DNA of 64,000 nucleotides from Chondrus crispus (Eukaryota; Rhodophyta; Florideophyceae; Gigartinales; Gigartinaceae): NCBI RefSeq assembly GCF_000350225.1, contig NW_005179026.1, positions 186,001 to 250,000 of the forward strand, read 5' to 3'. Shown piece by piece: positions 1 to 10,662 of this stretch (position 1 is its first letter; each line of letters starts with the position of its first letter). The notes under the pieces were generated by a model. It saw only the letters and a program-made list of their open reading frames with translations, ran no database searches and was not told where the DNA came from. The position numbers and the translations under genes were made by a program.

Positions 1-15
1 CGAGTTTCCCCCAGG

Positions 16-1830
16 GTGAAGGTGGCAAGAGCCACGACCATTGAGCCAGGGACGCAACGCATGGTCGAATGCACCTCGAAGAGGACTGGGTTGGTCGTCG
101 TTCAACCCTACGCACCCCTATACGACAAGCACGGACTGGTAAGCACCAACGGTGTGGTTCAAGTTGAGCCAGACAAACCTTTTAGATTGCTTGTAGCGAA
201 TTTTAGGAAGTACCCTGTCAGGGTTCAAAAAGGCCAAGTGGTGGCGGAACTACTACCGCACCCGAGGGCCGTATGCAAGAGCAATACCACCATTGGTGAG
301 GTACTTGGAATTCAAGAAAGGGGTGCGGAAAAATTTACTAATTCTACCCCGCCGCCTACGGGCGAGAGAAGATGCGAACCGTCGGAACAAGATCGCGAGG
401 AACAGCAAGTAGAACGGGAGGAAGGGCTCTCCGCGACGGCAACTACCAAGCCGGAGCGGCGGATTGAGCCTCCCCCGCAGGACGTGGAGGAGCTCGACCT
501 GAGCCACGTGCCGGACCGGCTGCGCGAAAGATTCCGTCGGATGTTAAAAAAATACTCCCGCATGTGGGATGGGACCCTTGGTGAGATCAACACCACGGTC
601 CACCGGATTGAATTGACCCCGGATACAATGCCAATTGCACAAGCTCCCTACCGAGCCGGTCCAAAGGCTCAGGAGGTCGAGGACGCAGAAGTTCAGAAGA
701 TTTTAGAAGCAGGAGTCATCGAGCCGGTGCAGTCAGAATGGGCGTCGCCCGTTTTATTAGTGCCCAAGCCGGACGGATCGATGCGCTTTTGCGTAGACTA
801 CCGCCGGTTAAACGCGGTAATGGTGAGGGACACGTACCCTTTGCCGCGCATGGATGAGTGTTTGGACTCGTTGGGAGACACCAAGGTCTTTTCCGCGTTG
901 GACGCGATTTCAGGGTATTGGCAGATGCCCATTCCGGAAGCGGACCGCGACAAGACAGCTTTCTCGTGTCACTCAGGTCTTTACCGTTTTTCAAGAATGC
1001 CCTTCGGGCTTACCAACGCGCCAGCGACGTTTCAGAGAGCTATGGATATCCTGCTCTCTCCGTTCCGGTGGAAATGCTGTCTGGTATATCTAGATGATAT
1101 CATCATCTTCAGCAAATCCTGGGAGGAGCACATCGTCCACGTTGACGAAATATTGTCTGTATTGGAAAAGGCAGGTGTGAAGCTCAAGCTTCGCAAGTGC
1201 GAATTTTTCGTCGAAAAGATCAAGTACCTGGGCCACGTCGTTCGGCCAGGTACATTGGAAGTTGACGCCGCGCGAACCGCCGCATTGGAACAAGTGAGGT
1301 ACCCTCAAACGCAGACCCAACTCAGGAGCTTCTTGGGACTTTGTAATGTCTACCGCAGATTCGTTCCGCATTATGCGAAAATTGCGCATCCGCTCAATCA
1401 ACTATTGAAGAAGGGACAACCGGTCCAGTTGGAAGGATTCGACGAACCGTGCAAGAAAGCTTTTCATAAGCTCAAAGACGCTATCTTGGCGCCACCGGTG
1501 TTGGCGCTGCCGAAGAAGGACCTACCATACTCGGTAGACACCGATGCAAGCGACTATCAAATCGGCGCTGCATTATTTCAAACGCATCCGGATGCGCAAC
1601 GTAAACCCATCGGGTTCTTTTCAAGAACGTTAGCCGCAGCCGAGAGAAACTATTCTGTATCAGAAAAAGAATGTCTAGCGGTAATTTTGGGCCGTACAGA
1701 CTTTAAGACCATATCTATATGGCAAGCACTTCATTGTGCATACAGACCATGCCTCATTGAGGTGGTTGATGAACGTAACCGACCCCAGCGGGAGATTAAT
1801 CCGATGGAGGCTACGCCTCTCGGAATTTGA
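16..1830 (+). pseudogene. Copy A: pol spacer, reverse transcriptase and RNase H region
   Basis: The frame covers a post-protease spacer (first ~110 residues), a Glu/Arg-rich linker, then the reverse transcriptase. Visible RT marks are LLVPKPDGSMRFCVDYRRLN, MPFGLTNAPATFQ and the YLDD active-site box. The connection domain (FLGLCNVYRRFVPHYAKIA) and the first RNase H acidic motif (VDTDASDYQIGAALF) follow. This enzyme copies element RNA into DNA in the particle. The close match to copy B at 16,296-17,999 supports the call. Part of a fossil element, not a host gene. Confidence 0.93.
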
Positions 1831-2121
1831 TTTCCAAATCAAATACAAGAAGGGCAAGGTTAACAGCCAAGCTGATGCTCTGTCAAGACTACGGACCGTT
1901 GGAGAAACCGTCGACGAAATCGACGACGAAATTCCATGCTTTATGGCCGAACCGGCCGAGGGTACAGTGGAGGAAGAGGACAGTTTTGACGGGTTAGACG
2001 ACATCCTCGCTCTTGAGGGGGGACCGCCCCTGAGCGCCTCGATCAATTCCAAGCTGTCACTCCGGAGGAGCTCATTCGCGAGCAAGCCGTCGACCCCTTC
2101 TGCAACTGCATCAAGGAAGAA

Positions 2122-3197
2122 ATGGACGCCGGAAAGGTGAGAACGTTCAGCATGGAGACCGAGGAACTCGAAGGAACTCTATGCCGTACCGCGGCAGAGT
2201 TTGTACAAGTGGTGATACCACAATCGTTAAGGGACCGCGTCCTAGGGTTGAGCCACCACGCAAAATTGGCAGGCCACCCCGGAGGCAGGAAACTTTACAA
2301 GACATTGAGAAGATATTTTTATTGGCCTACGATGGCCCTAGACTGCTATGCAGTCGCGAAGAATTGCGCCGCATGCGCGCAGGAAAGGGTGAAGTTAAAA
2401 AAAACACGAAGGAAATGAAGCTGTTCACGCCCAAAGCCCCGCTGGAATTTGTCCCCATCGACATCCTCGGCGAGCTAATTACAACTAAGCGAGGAAATCG
2501 GTATATTCTCGTGATCAGCGATCGATACTCGAAACTGGTACGAACCGTACCGTTGAAGAAGATATCAGCTGCGCACATCGCACAAGCCTTCGTTCACCAT
2601 TGGGTATTCGTGTACGGACCGCCGGTCAAGCTGCTGTCCGACAATGGAACACAGTTCACGGCCCGGTTCTTTCAGAACGTCTGTCGAATTCTCGGCATAC
2701 GCAATGTGTTCACGACTACGTACCACCCGCAAGCCAACGGCCAAGTTGAGAGGTTTAACCGCACGCTGACTTCCGCGTTGCGAAAATATGTTGGAGAGCA
2801 TCCCAAGGACTGGGACCTATTTAGCGACGCTGTGACGTTCGCATACAACACGCAAGTTCATCGAACTACGAATATCGCGCCCTTCGAGCTGGTGTTAGCT
2901 CGGGCGCCGAGAAGCATTGCGTTACAAGCACAGCCAAGTTTGGAAGGGTTTAGCTCGAATCGAGCATACTACCTGAAATGGCAGTCGTGGTTGGAAAGCG
3001 TGATGAAAGGCGCTGGTAAGAGCCCACGGAAAGAACAAGCGCGCTACAAGCGAAATTTGGACGCAGGGCTCCGCAAGCCGAAGTATGACATCCCTTCAGG
3101 ATCCTACGTATTCCTTCGGAAAGAGCAAGGCACGGCCACCCAGCCGAAACATAAGTTGGCACAAGTGGCTACGGGCCCATATCAAGTGGAGGAGTGA
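2122..3197 (+). pseudogene. Copy A: integrase region
   Basis: Carries the H2C2 zinc-binding N-terminus (HHAKLAGHPGGRKLYKTL with CAAC) and a DDE integrase core with PIDILGEL, LLSDNGTQF and HPQANGQVERFNRTL, the usual Ty3/gypsy signature. It would insert element DNA into the chromosome. Very similar (about 97-98% in DNA by eye) to copy B 18,300-19,280, far closer than the rest of pol. Fossil element part. Confidence 0.92.
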
Positions 3198-3388
3198 ACT
3201 GAGAATACGGTCGTCATTGCCATCGGCGACCAGGAAGAGAGCGTGTCGCGAGATAGATTCGAATTAGCCCCTAGTCTCATGGACTACACGCCGATAGTCG
3301 GGCTACGACAAGCGTACAATTCCTCAACTCAGAAGGGGAACAAGAAGAATCCGCCGCGCAAGCGAAAGACAGGACGGATGACGGATCT

Positions 3389-3727
3389 TTGATAAATCAG
3401 GAAGCTGCGGGCATCCCGCCCGATCTACAAGAGATGGGAGGTTCGGAAGAGCAAGGTGAGGATGAGCCGCTGGCTCTTCGGAAGGGGGAAGGACAGTTGG
3501 ACACGCAAGAAGAAGGAACCCGGGGTCAGGAGTACGTGATCGACAAAATAGTCAACCACGCTTATCAAGATGGAAAATTAATTCTCAAGGTGGAATGGTA
3601 TGGCTACGCGATCGAGGACGCAACATGGGAGCCGATTTCGCAGCTACCGCGCAGCGCAGCAGGGACCTATTTCCGGAGGAAGAAACTGCCCCTCCCGCCG
3701 CAAGTCGCGCGGGCGAGACCAGGATGA
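3389..3727 (+). pseudogene. Copy A: C-terminal chromodomain
   Basis: After a Glu/Gly-rich linker the frame reads EYVIDKIVNHAYQDGKLIL, KVEWYGYAIEDATWEP and then a basic tail, the classic chromodomain with its aromatic residues (Y, WYGY, W). Chromodomains at the integrase C-terminus define chromoviruses and are known to steer insertion toward modified histones. The match in copy B is at 19,730-19,920. Confidence 0.9.
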
Positions 3728-6344
3728 GCTCCATACGCAATGTGATGATGGAAAGCGAAAAGAAGACGCGAGCCGCAACCAGTTTCCTATGTTTTTACCT
3801 TCTTAACTATTCTGTTTCGTTTTTGTTTCTTTTTCGGTTGTTTTGTTTTTTTTACGTTTGTTTTCCCTCCCCGAGACGGACCTAGGTCGGTCATTCCAGA
3901 ACGAGCGTGCGTAATGTCAGGACAACACGACAGACGCCCAAGGGCGACAAGGGACTGCGAACTGCCGATCGTGATTAAGGCTACACGCTGTATCTCGACT
4001 TGAGGAAGGAGAGGACGGATCACGTGAAGGAAGTCCAGAGAGAAATGTGTCGCTACTACGCTCGATTCCGTTGCGACCACATGGGTACCCCGGCCGGGGA
4101 GCCAAGCACGCAGACGCAAGGAAGGATTGAAGACATTGTCCTGGTGGAGCTGACCAGCGACGCTTGGTACAGTATTATATTCAACGACGCCCGCCGAGAA
4201 GCGCTTCTAGCGCTACCTACGAAAGACTATGTGAACACCGCTGGTGTGTAGGAGAGGAGGAAGACCTCTGGTCGACAGAAGAAAGACGTTGGCAAATTTT
4301 CGGGAACGAGGGATTTGTAGTTGGAGAAGAATTGCGTTACGGAGTCGCACTACGTGGGGTCGTTGGAATCAATTTAAAGGTGAGGACAAAAAGGTGCGCT
4401 GGAGGAGTTGCGTGTTTGAGGATAACCCCCGAATGAGGGTAGGGTGTAAGAAAAAGAGGAGGAAAAATTGGCATAGACCGGCGGTGGATATCAGGGACGT
4501 GGGAACGCGTCGCGGGAAGTGGAACTTTTGCTACGCGGAACGCAGGCTGACGACTTCGCGTACACACGTACAGTACGATTCGAGAGGACGTGAGGGAGGT
4601 TGTACGAAAGGAGCACGAAGCAAGAGAAGGTATCTCAGGATTCACAGAGGAGCACGAATGGGATCAGAAGACGACCAGGGGGTCGGAAGCACGCTGGAAG
4701 TGACGACACAATATGCCGGCGGCAGAGGTAGTCGCACGAGAACGTTGTGTGCAGACAACACAACGAGGGACGAGTCATTCTATTGACTTAGAAACGAAAA
4801 CCACTGACAGACAAGTGCACGGAGACACACGTGTGAAGCGGCCGTGAGAATATTTAAAAAAAAGAAAAATTAAGGAAAGCCGCCGCCGTCGTTGGGGAAT
4901 GCACACGTAACACGTGGTCGTCATCAGACCCCAACTGCCGGTCTGGCGACCACGGGAATCACAAGAGGAGGAATTACTGTCTATGACTGACCTGCAGCTA
5001 GGGGAAGTGTTGCCCAACTAAGCTGCAGCCGTCGATCCGTCAGTAACGACTGACACCGCCACTCACGCACGTTTTATTGTACACGAGCGACCTACTCACC
5101 GGTTTGTAGCGATCAGTTGTTTCTCTTTTCGTTAGTTTGTTTTCTTTCGTTTCTGTTTTTTTGTTTTGTGATGTCAAGGACTCGACCTCGCACGGCGTAC
5201 GCCGATCAGCACGTCCACAAGGACCAAGAAAAAGACGACGAGGAGGCTGACTAGTATGAATGAAAGGGACAAGAAGACGAATCAAGACACCTTTGGAAGA
5301 TCCGTGAACACGCTGACTGTGCCACGGACCTGAGAGGAATTTTCTTCGGTACTGCCACACGAAATGACGTGTGAAGCACCCGTTGAGCCGTAGTCGTCGG
5401 TCCGACGAATTCGAAACTTCCCCAAGGGGAGAAGATCCACGCTTTTCGTGGCATGATGGTAATTTTAATTAGGTTTAGGGAGCAGCAACCAGAAAAGATG
5501 AGGAGGAGACGGTGCGACGAGTGTCTCAGAAGCCTACGTTGCCAACGTCTGAAGAAGGGACGATGATGAAGGACATTGGGGATCCCCCACGATCAGGAGA
5601 AGAATCGGTACCGGGGTGTGACACGTATGACGTTCCGTGGCATCGCAAAAACAGGAGGATACCTGCGAAGGGAGCGAAAGCAGGGGTGATCATCGAAGGA
5701 AGGGAACGTCGAAGACGCTAGAGAAGCAGAGCTGAAGCAACGACTCTGTAAGGCTGTCCGCACCTCTGGCGGATGTGAAGAAGAGGATAAACAGTCCGAT
5801 CTGGCCGACGCTGGGACGTCCCTCTCTTTTAATTTTTTAATTCTCAAGGAATTGCCAGACGCAAGCACAAACAGCCGAGACTACGGTGTGTCCATCCGTT
5901 CAAAAGACGCCGTCCACACCAGCACATGTCTTTCCTATTTTATTTCCTTTTTCTTTTGTGTGTCTCAACACGTTTTTTTTAGCTCCCAGGGCGACAAGCA
6001 TCGATGCTCGTTGAGCTATAGTGACAAGGCGATCGGAATTTTGGAAAATCAAGGAGTGTTCACGTTGACTACGTCGCACACGGACAACGGCATGATCGTA
6101 CACCTGCCGGCCGCCCTCATTTGTCTCATATATGGCATGCGCCACGGGAAGACATCACCAGTCGTCCAGTGCGGATGTAACCTGCTTCGAGCAGATTGCT
6201 GTCGCTCGTGAGCTCGAATTGTTCCGTCTCTGCTGCACAAGAACATCCACAACACCGCATCGTTGGGGAGAAAAGCAACGAGAAACTATCCCGACTCTCC
6301 AATTGCACAGAATCTGAGAATTTCCATTTCTTCAACAGACAGAT
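3728..6344. other. Copy A: non-coding 3' region, part 1
   Basis: No protein family recognised in 2.6 kb. It contains several T-rich pyrimidine runs (about 3,790-3,870; 5,110-5,175; 5,930-5,985) that have counterparts in copy B (20,800-20,870; 21,650-21,780), so it belongs to the element. The short open frames here differ from those in B and look random. Confidence 0.6.
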
Positions 6345-7062
6345 GCGGGGACCTAAAGTCTAATTGTTATGTTTTCGTTTTTGGCACCGGTCGCTCTGGC
6401 ACCCAACATCTATCTTGCGTCTTGAACCCGAAGCCGAACTCTGCTGTCCCAGTGTACGTAACGCATGAAGAAGAGCACCTCAGGGCCCGAACCAAACTCG
6501 TTGTCCACAGAGACTATCGAAGATTGGCTGCTTGTGCAGATAAAGCCCAATTCAGAGTTAAAGCTGAACAATATATCACGTGAGTGAAGCTTCCGTTTTA
6601 CATCCAGTTGCTTAAGCGACAAAGTGCTAAGCGTCTTATCTACACGGGGCAGCTGCCAATGGCATTTGAACTCGGGCCAGCATTGGTGAGAACGCTTCAC
6701 CCCGGCACCGTACGTGTTCTACGCCTGAGAAGAGAAAGAATCGCGACGGCTGTTTTACTTATGGCTTTAGGGCCAGAAAAAGAGGATCCTTGGGGAACGA
6801 CGACAGAACGAGACTCGGATGGACAGCTGATTTACGCTGACGCCGTAAACAGACGGTGGTCCCCGAAGCCATCAGATGCCACGGCTCGTCTTCATGATTG
6901 AAGCACATGTATGGGCGAAACTAAATCGCTTCCAGATGTGGCTGTGGTATGTCGACGACGTTGCTAAGTTGAAAATGTTTTTATTGCGCACGCACGCTCG
7001 TAACACCGAAGTGCAACTCATAAGGGCGATGAATTTGAACATTTATTTTTTGACAATCACTT
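6345..7062 (+). pseudogene. Captured host sulfotransferase-like gene fragment inside copy A
   Basis: One frame reads CYVFVFGTGRSGTQHLS, a P-loop-like 5'-phosphosulfate-binding motif as in PAPS-dependent sulfotransferases. About 115 codons on, GPALVRTLHPGTVRVLRLRR and ERIATAVLLMALGPEKEDPW follow, like the family's 3'-phosphate-binding region. The piece then reads MIEAHVWAKLNRFQMWLWYVDD. Such enzymes move sulfate from PAPS to sugars or other acceptors, and red algae have many for galactan sulfation. It is interrupted at least twice and lacks both ends, so it is not a working gene. Copy B has no counterpart at the matching place, and its 3' region is shorter by about the same length. I infer capture by, or insertion into, copy A. 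Confidence 0.6.
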
Positions 7063-7408
7063 GACAGCAAAGAACAGCGAGGGCAGTACGAGACGTCAAA
7101 TTTATTGCGGGACGTGTTCGTAAGATGACGAGAATTACGAAGGACCCTCCGCATCCCAGCCAGCAGCCCGGGACGCATGCCGTGAGGGATAAAGGGGAGG
7201 AAAAGAAAAATGAGGAGAACGATGAGCATGTGTTGGAAAAAGAGGGGAAAAATGCAAACAAGAAGAGGAAGTTGTCAGGAAACGGAAATGCAATTTATTT
7301 TCGGTGGAACGAAGGGAAGTGTCGACGATGAGATGACATCCTCCGAGGACAACGATCCGAACATGGGTCGGCAGGGTGCTACCATCGGCAATGGGTCAAT
7401 GGGACAAT
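7063..7408. other. Copy A: non-coding 3' region, part 2
   Basis: Purine-rich stretch (runs of GAGGAAAAG type at 7,190-7,280) corresponding in place to copy B 22,700-22,960. No gene seen. Confidence 0.5.
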
Positions 7409-8347
7409 TCATTCAAGGATCTTTTTCTTTGGAAGTGAGGCGATAAGTTGCGCCAGTAAGCGTAGGTCAACAAGGGACGCTCCTCGAAGAGCCCCCTCGT
7501 TTATTCGGTGGGCACCGAGTAATGTGCGATAGACGCTGGCGGCGCCATCGTTCTTTTTGATGATATCTGGAGAGGACGGGGAGGTCGAACCTCCCCTGGT
7601 CCATTGGACTGCGTCGGCAATAGGTGGCAAGGGGGCAGCAACTGGAACAGCCGCAAGAGAACGGGGACGAGCTGGGACGTGCACAGGGGAAGACAGAGCA
7701 GGAGGAGCCAAGGGGGTAAGGGACGAAGAATTTCCCTTCCTTTCTGGGGCTGCGCGCACGGACAGACTGTCAGTCCGGCTAGATGACGAGGGGACCTCTT
7801 TCGTCTCGGACAGAGGTTGACACCTGGCCACTGGAGGTGAATGAGACCACAGAGGGGATTTGACCTCCTCATACTCAGGGGCTCTCGTCGCCCTTATCGA
7901 AGCATTCACAGGAGGAGTGGGGCCGGCCGGATCGACAGGAAGTGAAGTCGGTGGGACCGGTAACACAGGGCGAGAACGCAAAGGTTCTCTGGGGCAGAGG
8001 TCGCGCTCGCGGGGATCCGCAAGGAAGACGGGCAGTTCACCCGGAACGGGCGTCTGACTCCCATACTGCCGACTCAGACGCGCCTCGTCGCAAGAACATT
8101 GCGATCCCGTCCAGGGGTTAAACCAAGCGTAGTCCCCCGCACCACGATGAGCACGACCAGGAGAGAAGGAGGGGCGTTGCCGGACGAAGGAACGAGAGGA
8201 ATTTTGACGCGGTATCGAGTCCCAATCGACCCCCTCTATTTTATCGAGGAGAGAATGCAGTTCGGTGTCTGCATCAGCACCGCCCAGGGGAATCGAATAA
8301 TCGAGGCGTCGCATGAGGCTGATGAGCTGGGGAGGCAAGTACCACAA
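7409..8347 (-). pseudogene. Copy A: antisense third gene, C-terminal part
   Basis: A 312-codon frame on the strand opposite to gag-pol, between chromodomain and 3' LTR. It matches copy B 22,968-23,723: shared blocks are ELHSLLDKI, a DSxPxxNSSRSF block, FNPWT, LSRQ(Y/F)GxQ and the C-terminal EALRGA(S/T)xxDLRxLA block ending SLPK. The middle is a Pro/Ser-rich low-complexity tract that differs between copies, while both flanks are conserved. I do not recognise the family, and no membrane segment or catalytic motif is evident. Plant Tat-type gypsy elements are known to carry antisense genes at this place. Part of a broken element. Confidence 0.65.
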
Positions 8348-8560
8348 CCTCCATCAGTCGTAGGTCTCCAACAAGAGGGTCACTGCCACTTTGGTACACC
8401 ACTCGGTGAGGAAGACTACCCAAAGGCCGTGTCGAGGATCACGTAAATACCTTCCGTAATACGTGTACACAGGGCCGAGTTCAGCCAAAAAGCCTTGGCA
8501 GACCTCAAATTGGCTCCACCACGACGGAATGCGTTGATAACGATTCGCGTAATGGGACCA

Positions 8561-8848
8561 CTAGATTTCGCGCGCCTCCAACATTTGGTAGGCCACAAAA
8601 TAACCCGTGTCAGACCGAATACGGCGTTCGAAGCGCACTGTGTGCTGGAAGAAGGGGATGGTACCCCGCTTGATGAGTCGGAAATTAGCCGGAATTATGG
8701 CATTGGTCCACATCATAGCGTCGCCCGAGACGGTCCGTTGGTTGAACCAAAGGCGGTTAGCTTCACGAGGAGGGTTATCGGGAGGTCCAGGCCAGCATGT
8801 TATCGAGGTACGACCGCTCGCCCTCGGTGCGAAATTGCCACGTGTCAC
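8561..8848 (-). pseudogene. Copy A: antisense third gene, middle part
   Basis: Frame on the minus strand lying between the N- and C-terminal parts of the antisense gene. It reads like real protein (NAIIPANFRLIKRGTIPFFQ, RIRSDTGYFVAYQMLEAREI). Copy B lacks a counterpart because the nested copy C sits there, so conservation cannot be tested within the window. Confidence 0.45.
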
Positions 8849-9362
8849 AACCGAATTCCTCAGGGATGAGATCCTGCGTCAATGGCAGCTCAAGTCTGTC
8901 ACACACAGCGGTCATGAAGCGGGTAGATAACACCGCACGACCGCGAGGCGGAGTGTGACACAGAATGGAGGGAGGAATGGCGATGCGAGCCAACCAATCG
9001 TAAGATCGAATAGCTTGAAGGGGGATTTGTCCTGGAAGCATACCGGCGCTATCGGCGAACGAGTAAGCAATGTCATCGAAGGCGCATACACCGATCACTG
9101 AGAACCATTTAGCGGAAGCAAAAAGCTCAGGATTAAGGCGCATGGCCATATCGTGGAGCTCCGACGCTGCAGGGTATCGACGTGAGGACGGAGCGTTAGG
9201 ATCAGAATAGAGGTGGACAACAGGGCCGGCATGTTGGGAATCAGGGGGTAATCGAGGGATGGAAGGAAGACTTAGAGGGTCGTGGGAAGTGGAAGAAAAG
9301 CCTACGCCGTGGCGCCTACGTTTGGTACCACCACTCGAGTGGCTCGGGGATGAAGGAAACAT
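8775..9362 (-). pseudogene. Copy A: antisense third gene, N-terminal part
   Basis: 195-codon minus-strand frame whose ATG lies about 124 bp from the 3' LTR. Copy B has the same start and spacing (ATG at 27,060; LTR at 27,186). Shared features are a Ser/His/Arg-rich start, GVGF, LPSIPRLPP, and further on FADxAGMLP and LPLQAI with (D/Y)W..RIAIP. The conserved start and framing in two diverged copies argue for a real protein. Function unknown. If expressed, it would be read from the 3' LTR side. Confidence 0.65.
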
Positions 9363-9472
9363 GGGGCCCGTCTTGCTCTTGCACTTTCACCGATCACCGG
9401 ATGCGGCGATGTAGGGTTATGAGAAAAACGGCGAGAAGATTATACGATGACGGAGCGGCGTACAAGAGCGCT

Positions 9473-9485
9473 CGGAAGGGGGACA
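9473..9485 (+). other. Copy A: polypurine tract
   Basis: GGAAGGGGGACA immediately before the 3' LTR, the place where plus-strand DNA synthesis is primed in LTR elements. Copy B has AGGAGGGGGATA at the same place. Confidence 0.7.
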
Positions 9486-10662
9486 TGTAGTGCAATACGT
9501 ACTTGAAAAGGGGGGTGAAAAGAAAGGAAAATATTTGGATATGAAAAGTAGTCCGAGTTGGGGGACACACGTGTGAATAATTGCACAGTTTTAATTTTTA
9601 ATTATTTAATTTTATTTAGTTAATTAGTTGGCATTAATTTTGCTGACACTAGATTAGATCTAGGATCTAGCGCCGCGAGCCACTGTAGTGGCTCCGGCGG
9701 GGCGAGATATACCTTAGCCCTCTGACCATCAAGTCAGTAAAGGCAACCCGAGTTGCCGGAGTTGAATGTCGCCTTGGTCGAAGTCCGTCTCTACCAAGAC
9801 GCTCCCTTTTACCTAAGCCTACGGCATCCTTCAGCGCTCGGGGGTCCCCTTCCTTTTCCCTTTATTTCCCAATCGAACCCGAGTTGCCAGAGTTGAATAT
9901 CGACTTGGTCGAAGTCCGTTTTTCCCAAGACGCTCCCTTTTACCACAGATTACGCTATCCTTTGCGCTCGGGGGTTCTCTTTCCTTTTCCTTTATTTCAC
10001 GTATCCTTTTCAATTTCTATCTCTATTTCTATTCCTTTATCTTGTGTTGGTGCCATCGGCTTTGTTTGCGACCGGACCGGTGTAGGTGTCTTTGCCATAG
10101 GGCAAGAGGTGGGTGTAGCGCTGCTACTTGTTTACGACCACCGACGGAGGCTCTTGCAACGACGTTTCCCTCGAAGGCCCTGTTGTGTATACAGGACAGT
10201 GTTGGTTCCATCGGATACAGGTTGCGACCGTTCCGGTGTCGGTACTTTGCCATGGGGCAGTACGGAGGTGTACCGCTGCTACGTGTTTGTTAATTCCCGT
10301 CGGGCTGCGTTGCGACGCCCCTGTCAAAGACCTTGTCGAGAGTATAAGATGTCACAGGCGCTCCGCGAGCATTGGATTTACGACCCATCGGGCCCGGTTT
10401 CCTAATTACCGCCCCGAACTCGCCGAGCAACTGCCTGTACAAGACTCTACCACCATTCGTCCCGGGGCGGGCCTCTTCCTTTTGCCCCCCCCTGTCAGGG
10501 ACTTGAGCTACTGTGGGCCGCAAACCCACTTAAAGGGAAAGGGAGAATCGGACACTCCGTAGGACTGTGCCGTCGGCAACTCTTGTTGGTTGTTGTTTGT
10601 TGGTTGTGTTGTCGCTGGACCGTTGGACCCGGGTTCCGGCCTGACAGGCACATTGCACTACA
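9486..10662 (+). repeat. Copy A: 3' LTR (family 1)
   Basis: 1,177 bp with inverted ends TGTAGTGCAAT and ATTGCACTACA, the same ends as the LTRs of copies B and C. It holds an AT-rich leader (9,580-9,640), the shared block around CTAGATTAGATCTAGGATCTAG, a TATA-like ATATACC, and the rest of R/U5. It is longer than B's LTR because a segment of about 131 bp (starting CCCGAGTTGCC, 9,746 and 9,877) is present twice. Confidence 0.93.

Larger units (their letters stand above)
1..10662 (+). mobile_element. Ty3/gypsy chromovirus copy A (3' part; left end outside window)
   Basis: Runs in from the left edge. In order it carries reverse transcriptase, RNase H, integrase, chromodomain, a long 3' region with genes on the opposite strand, a purine tract and a 3' LTR. 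It aligns over its whole pol with copy B (16,190-19,931). The order RT-RNase H-integrase-chromodomain is the Ty3/gypsy chromovirus order. It is a broken copy with roughly half a dozen interruptions. Age relative to B cannot be set from LTRs, because its 5' LTR is outside the window; pol identity to B is uneven (see findings). Confidence 0.93.
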
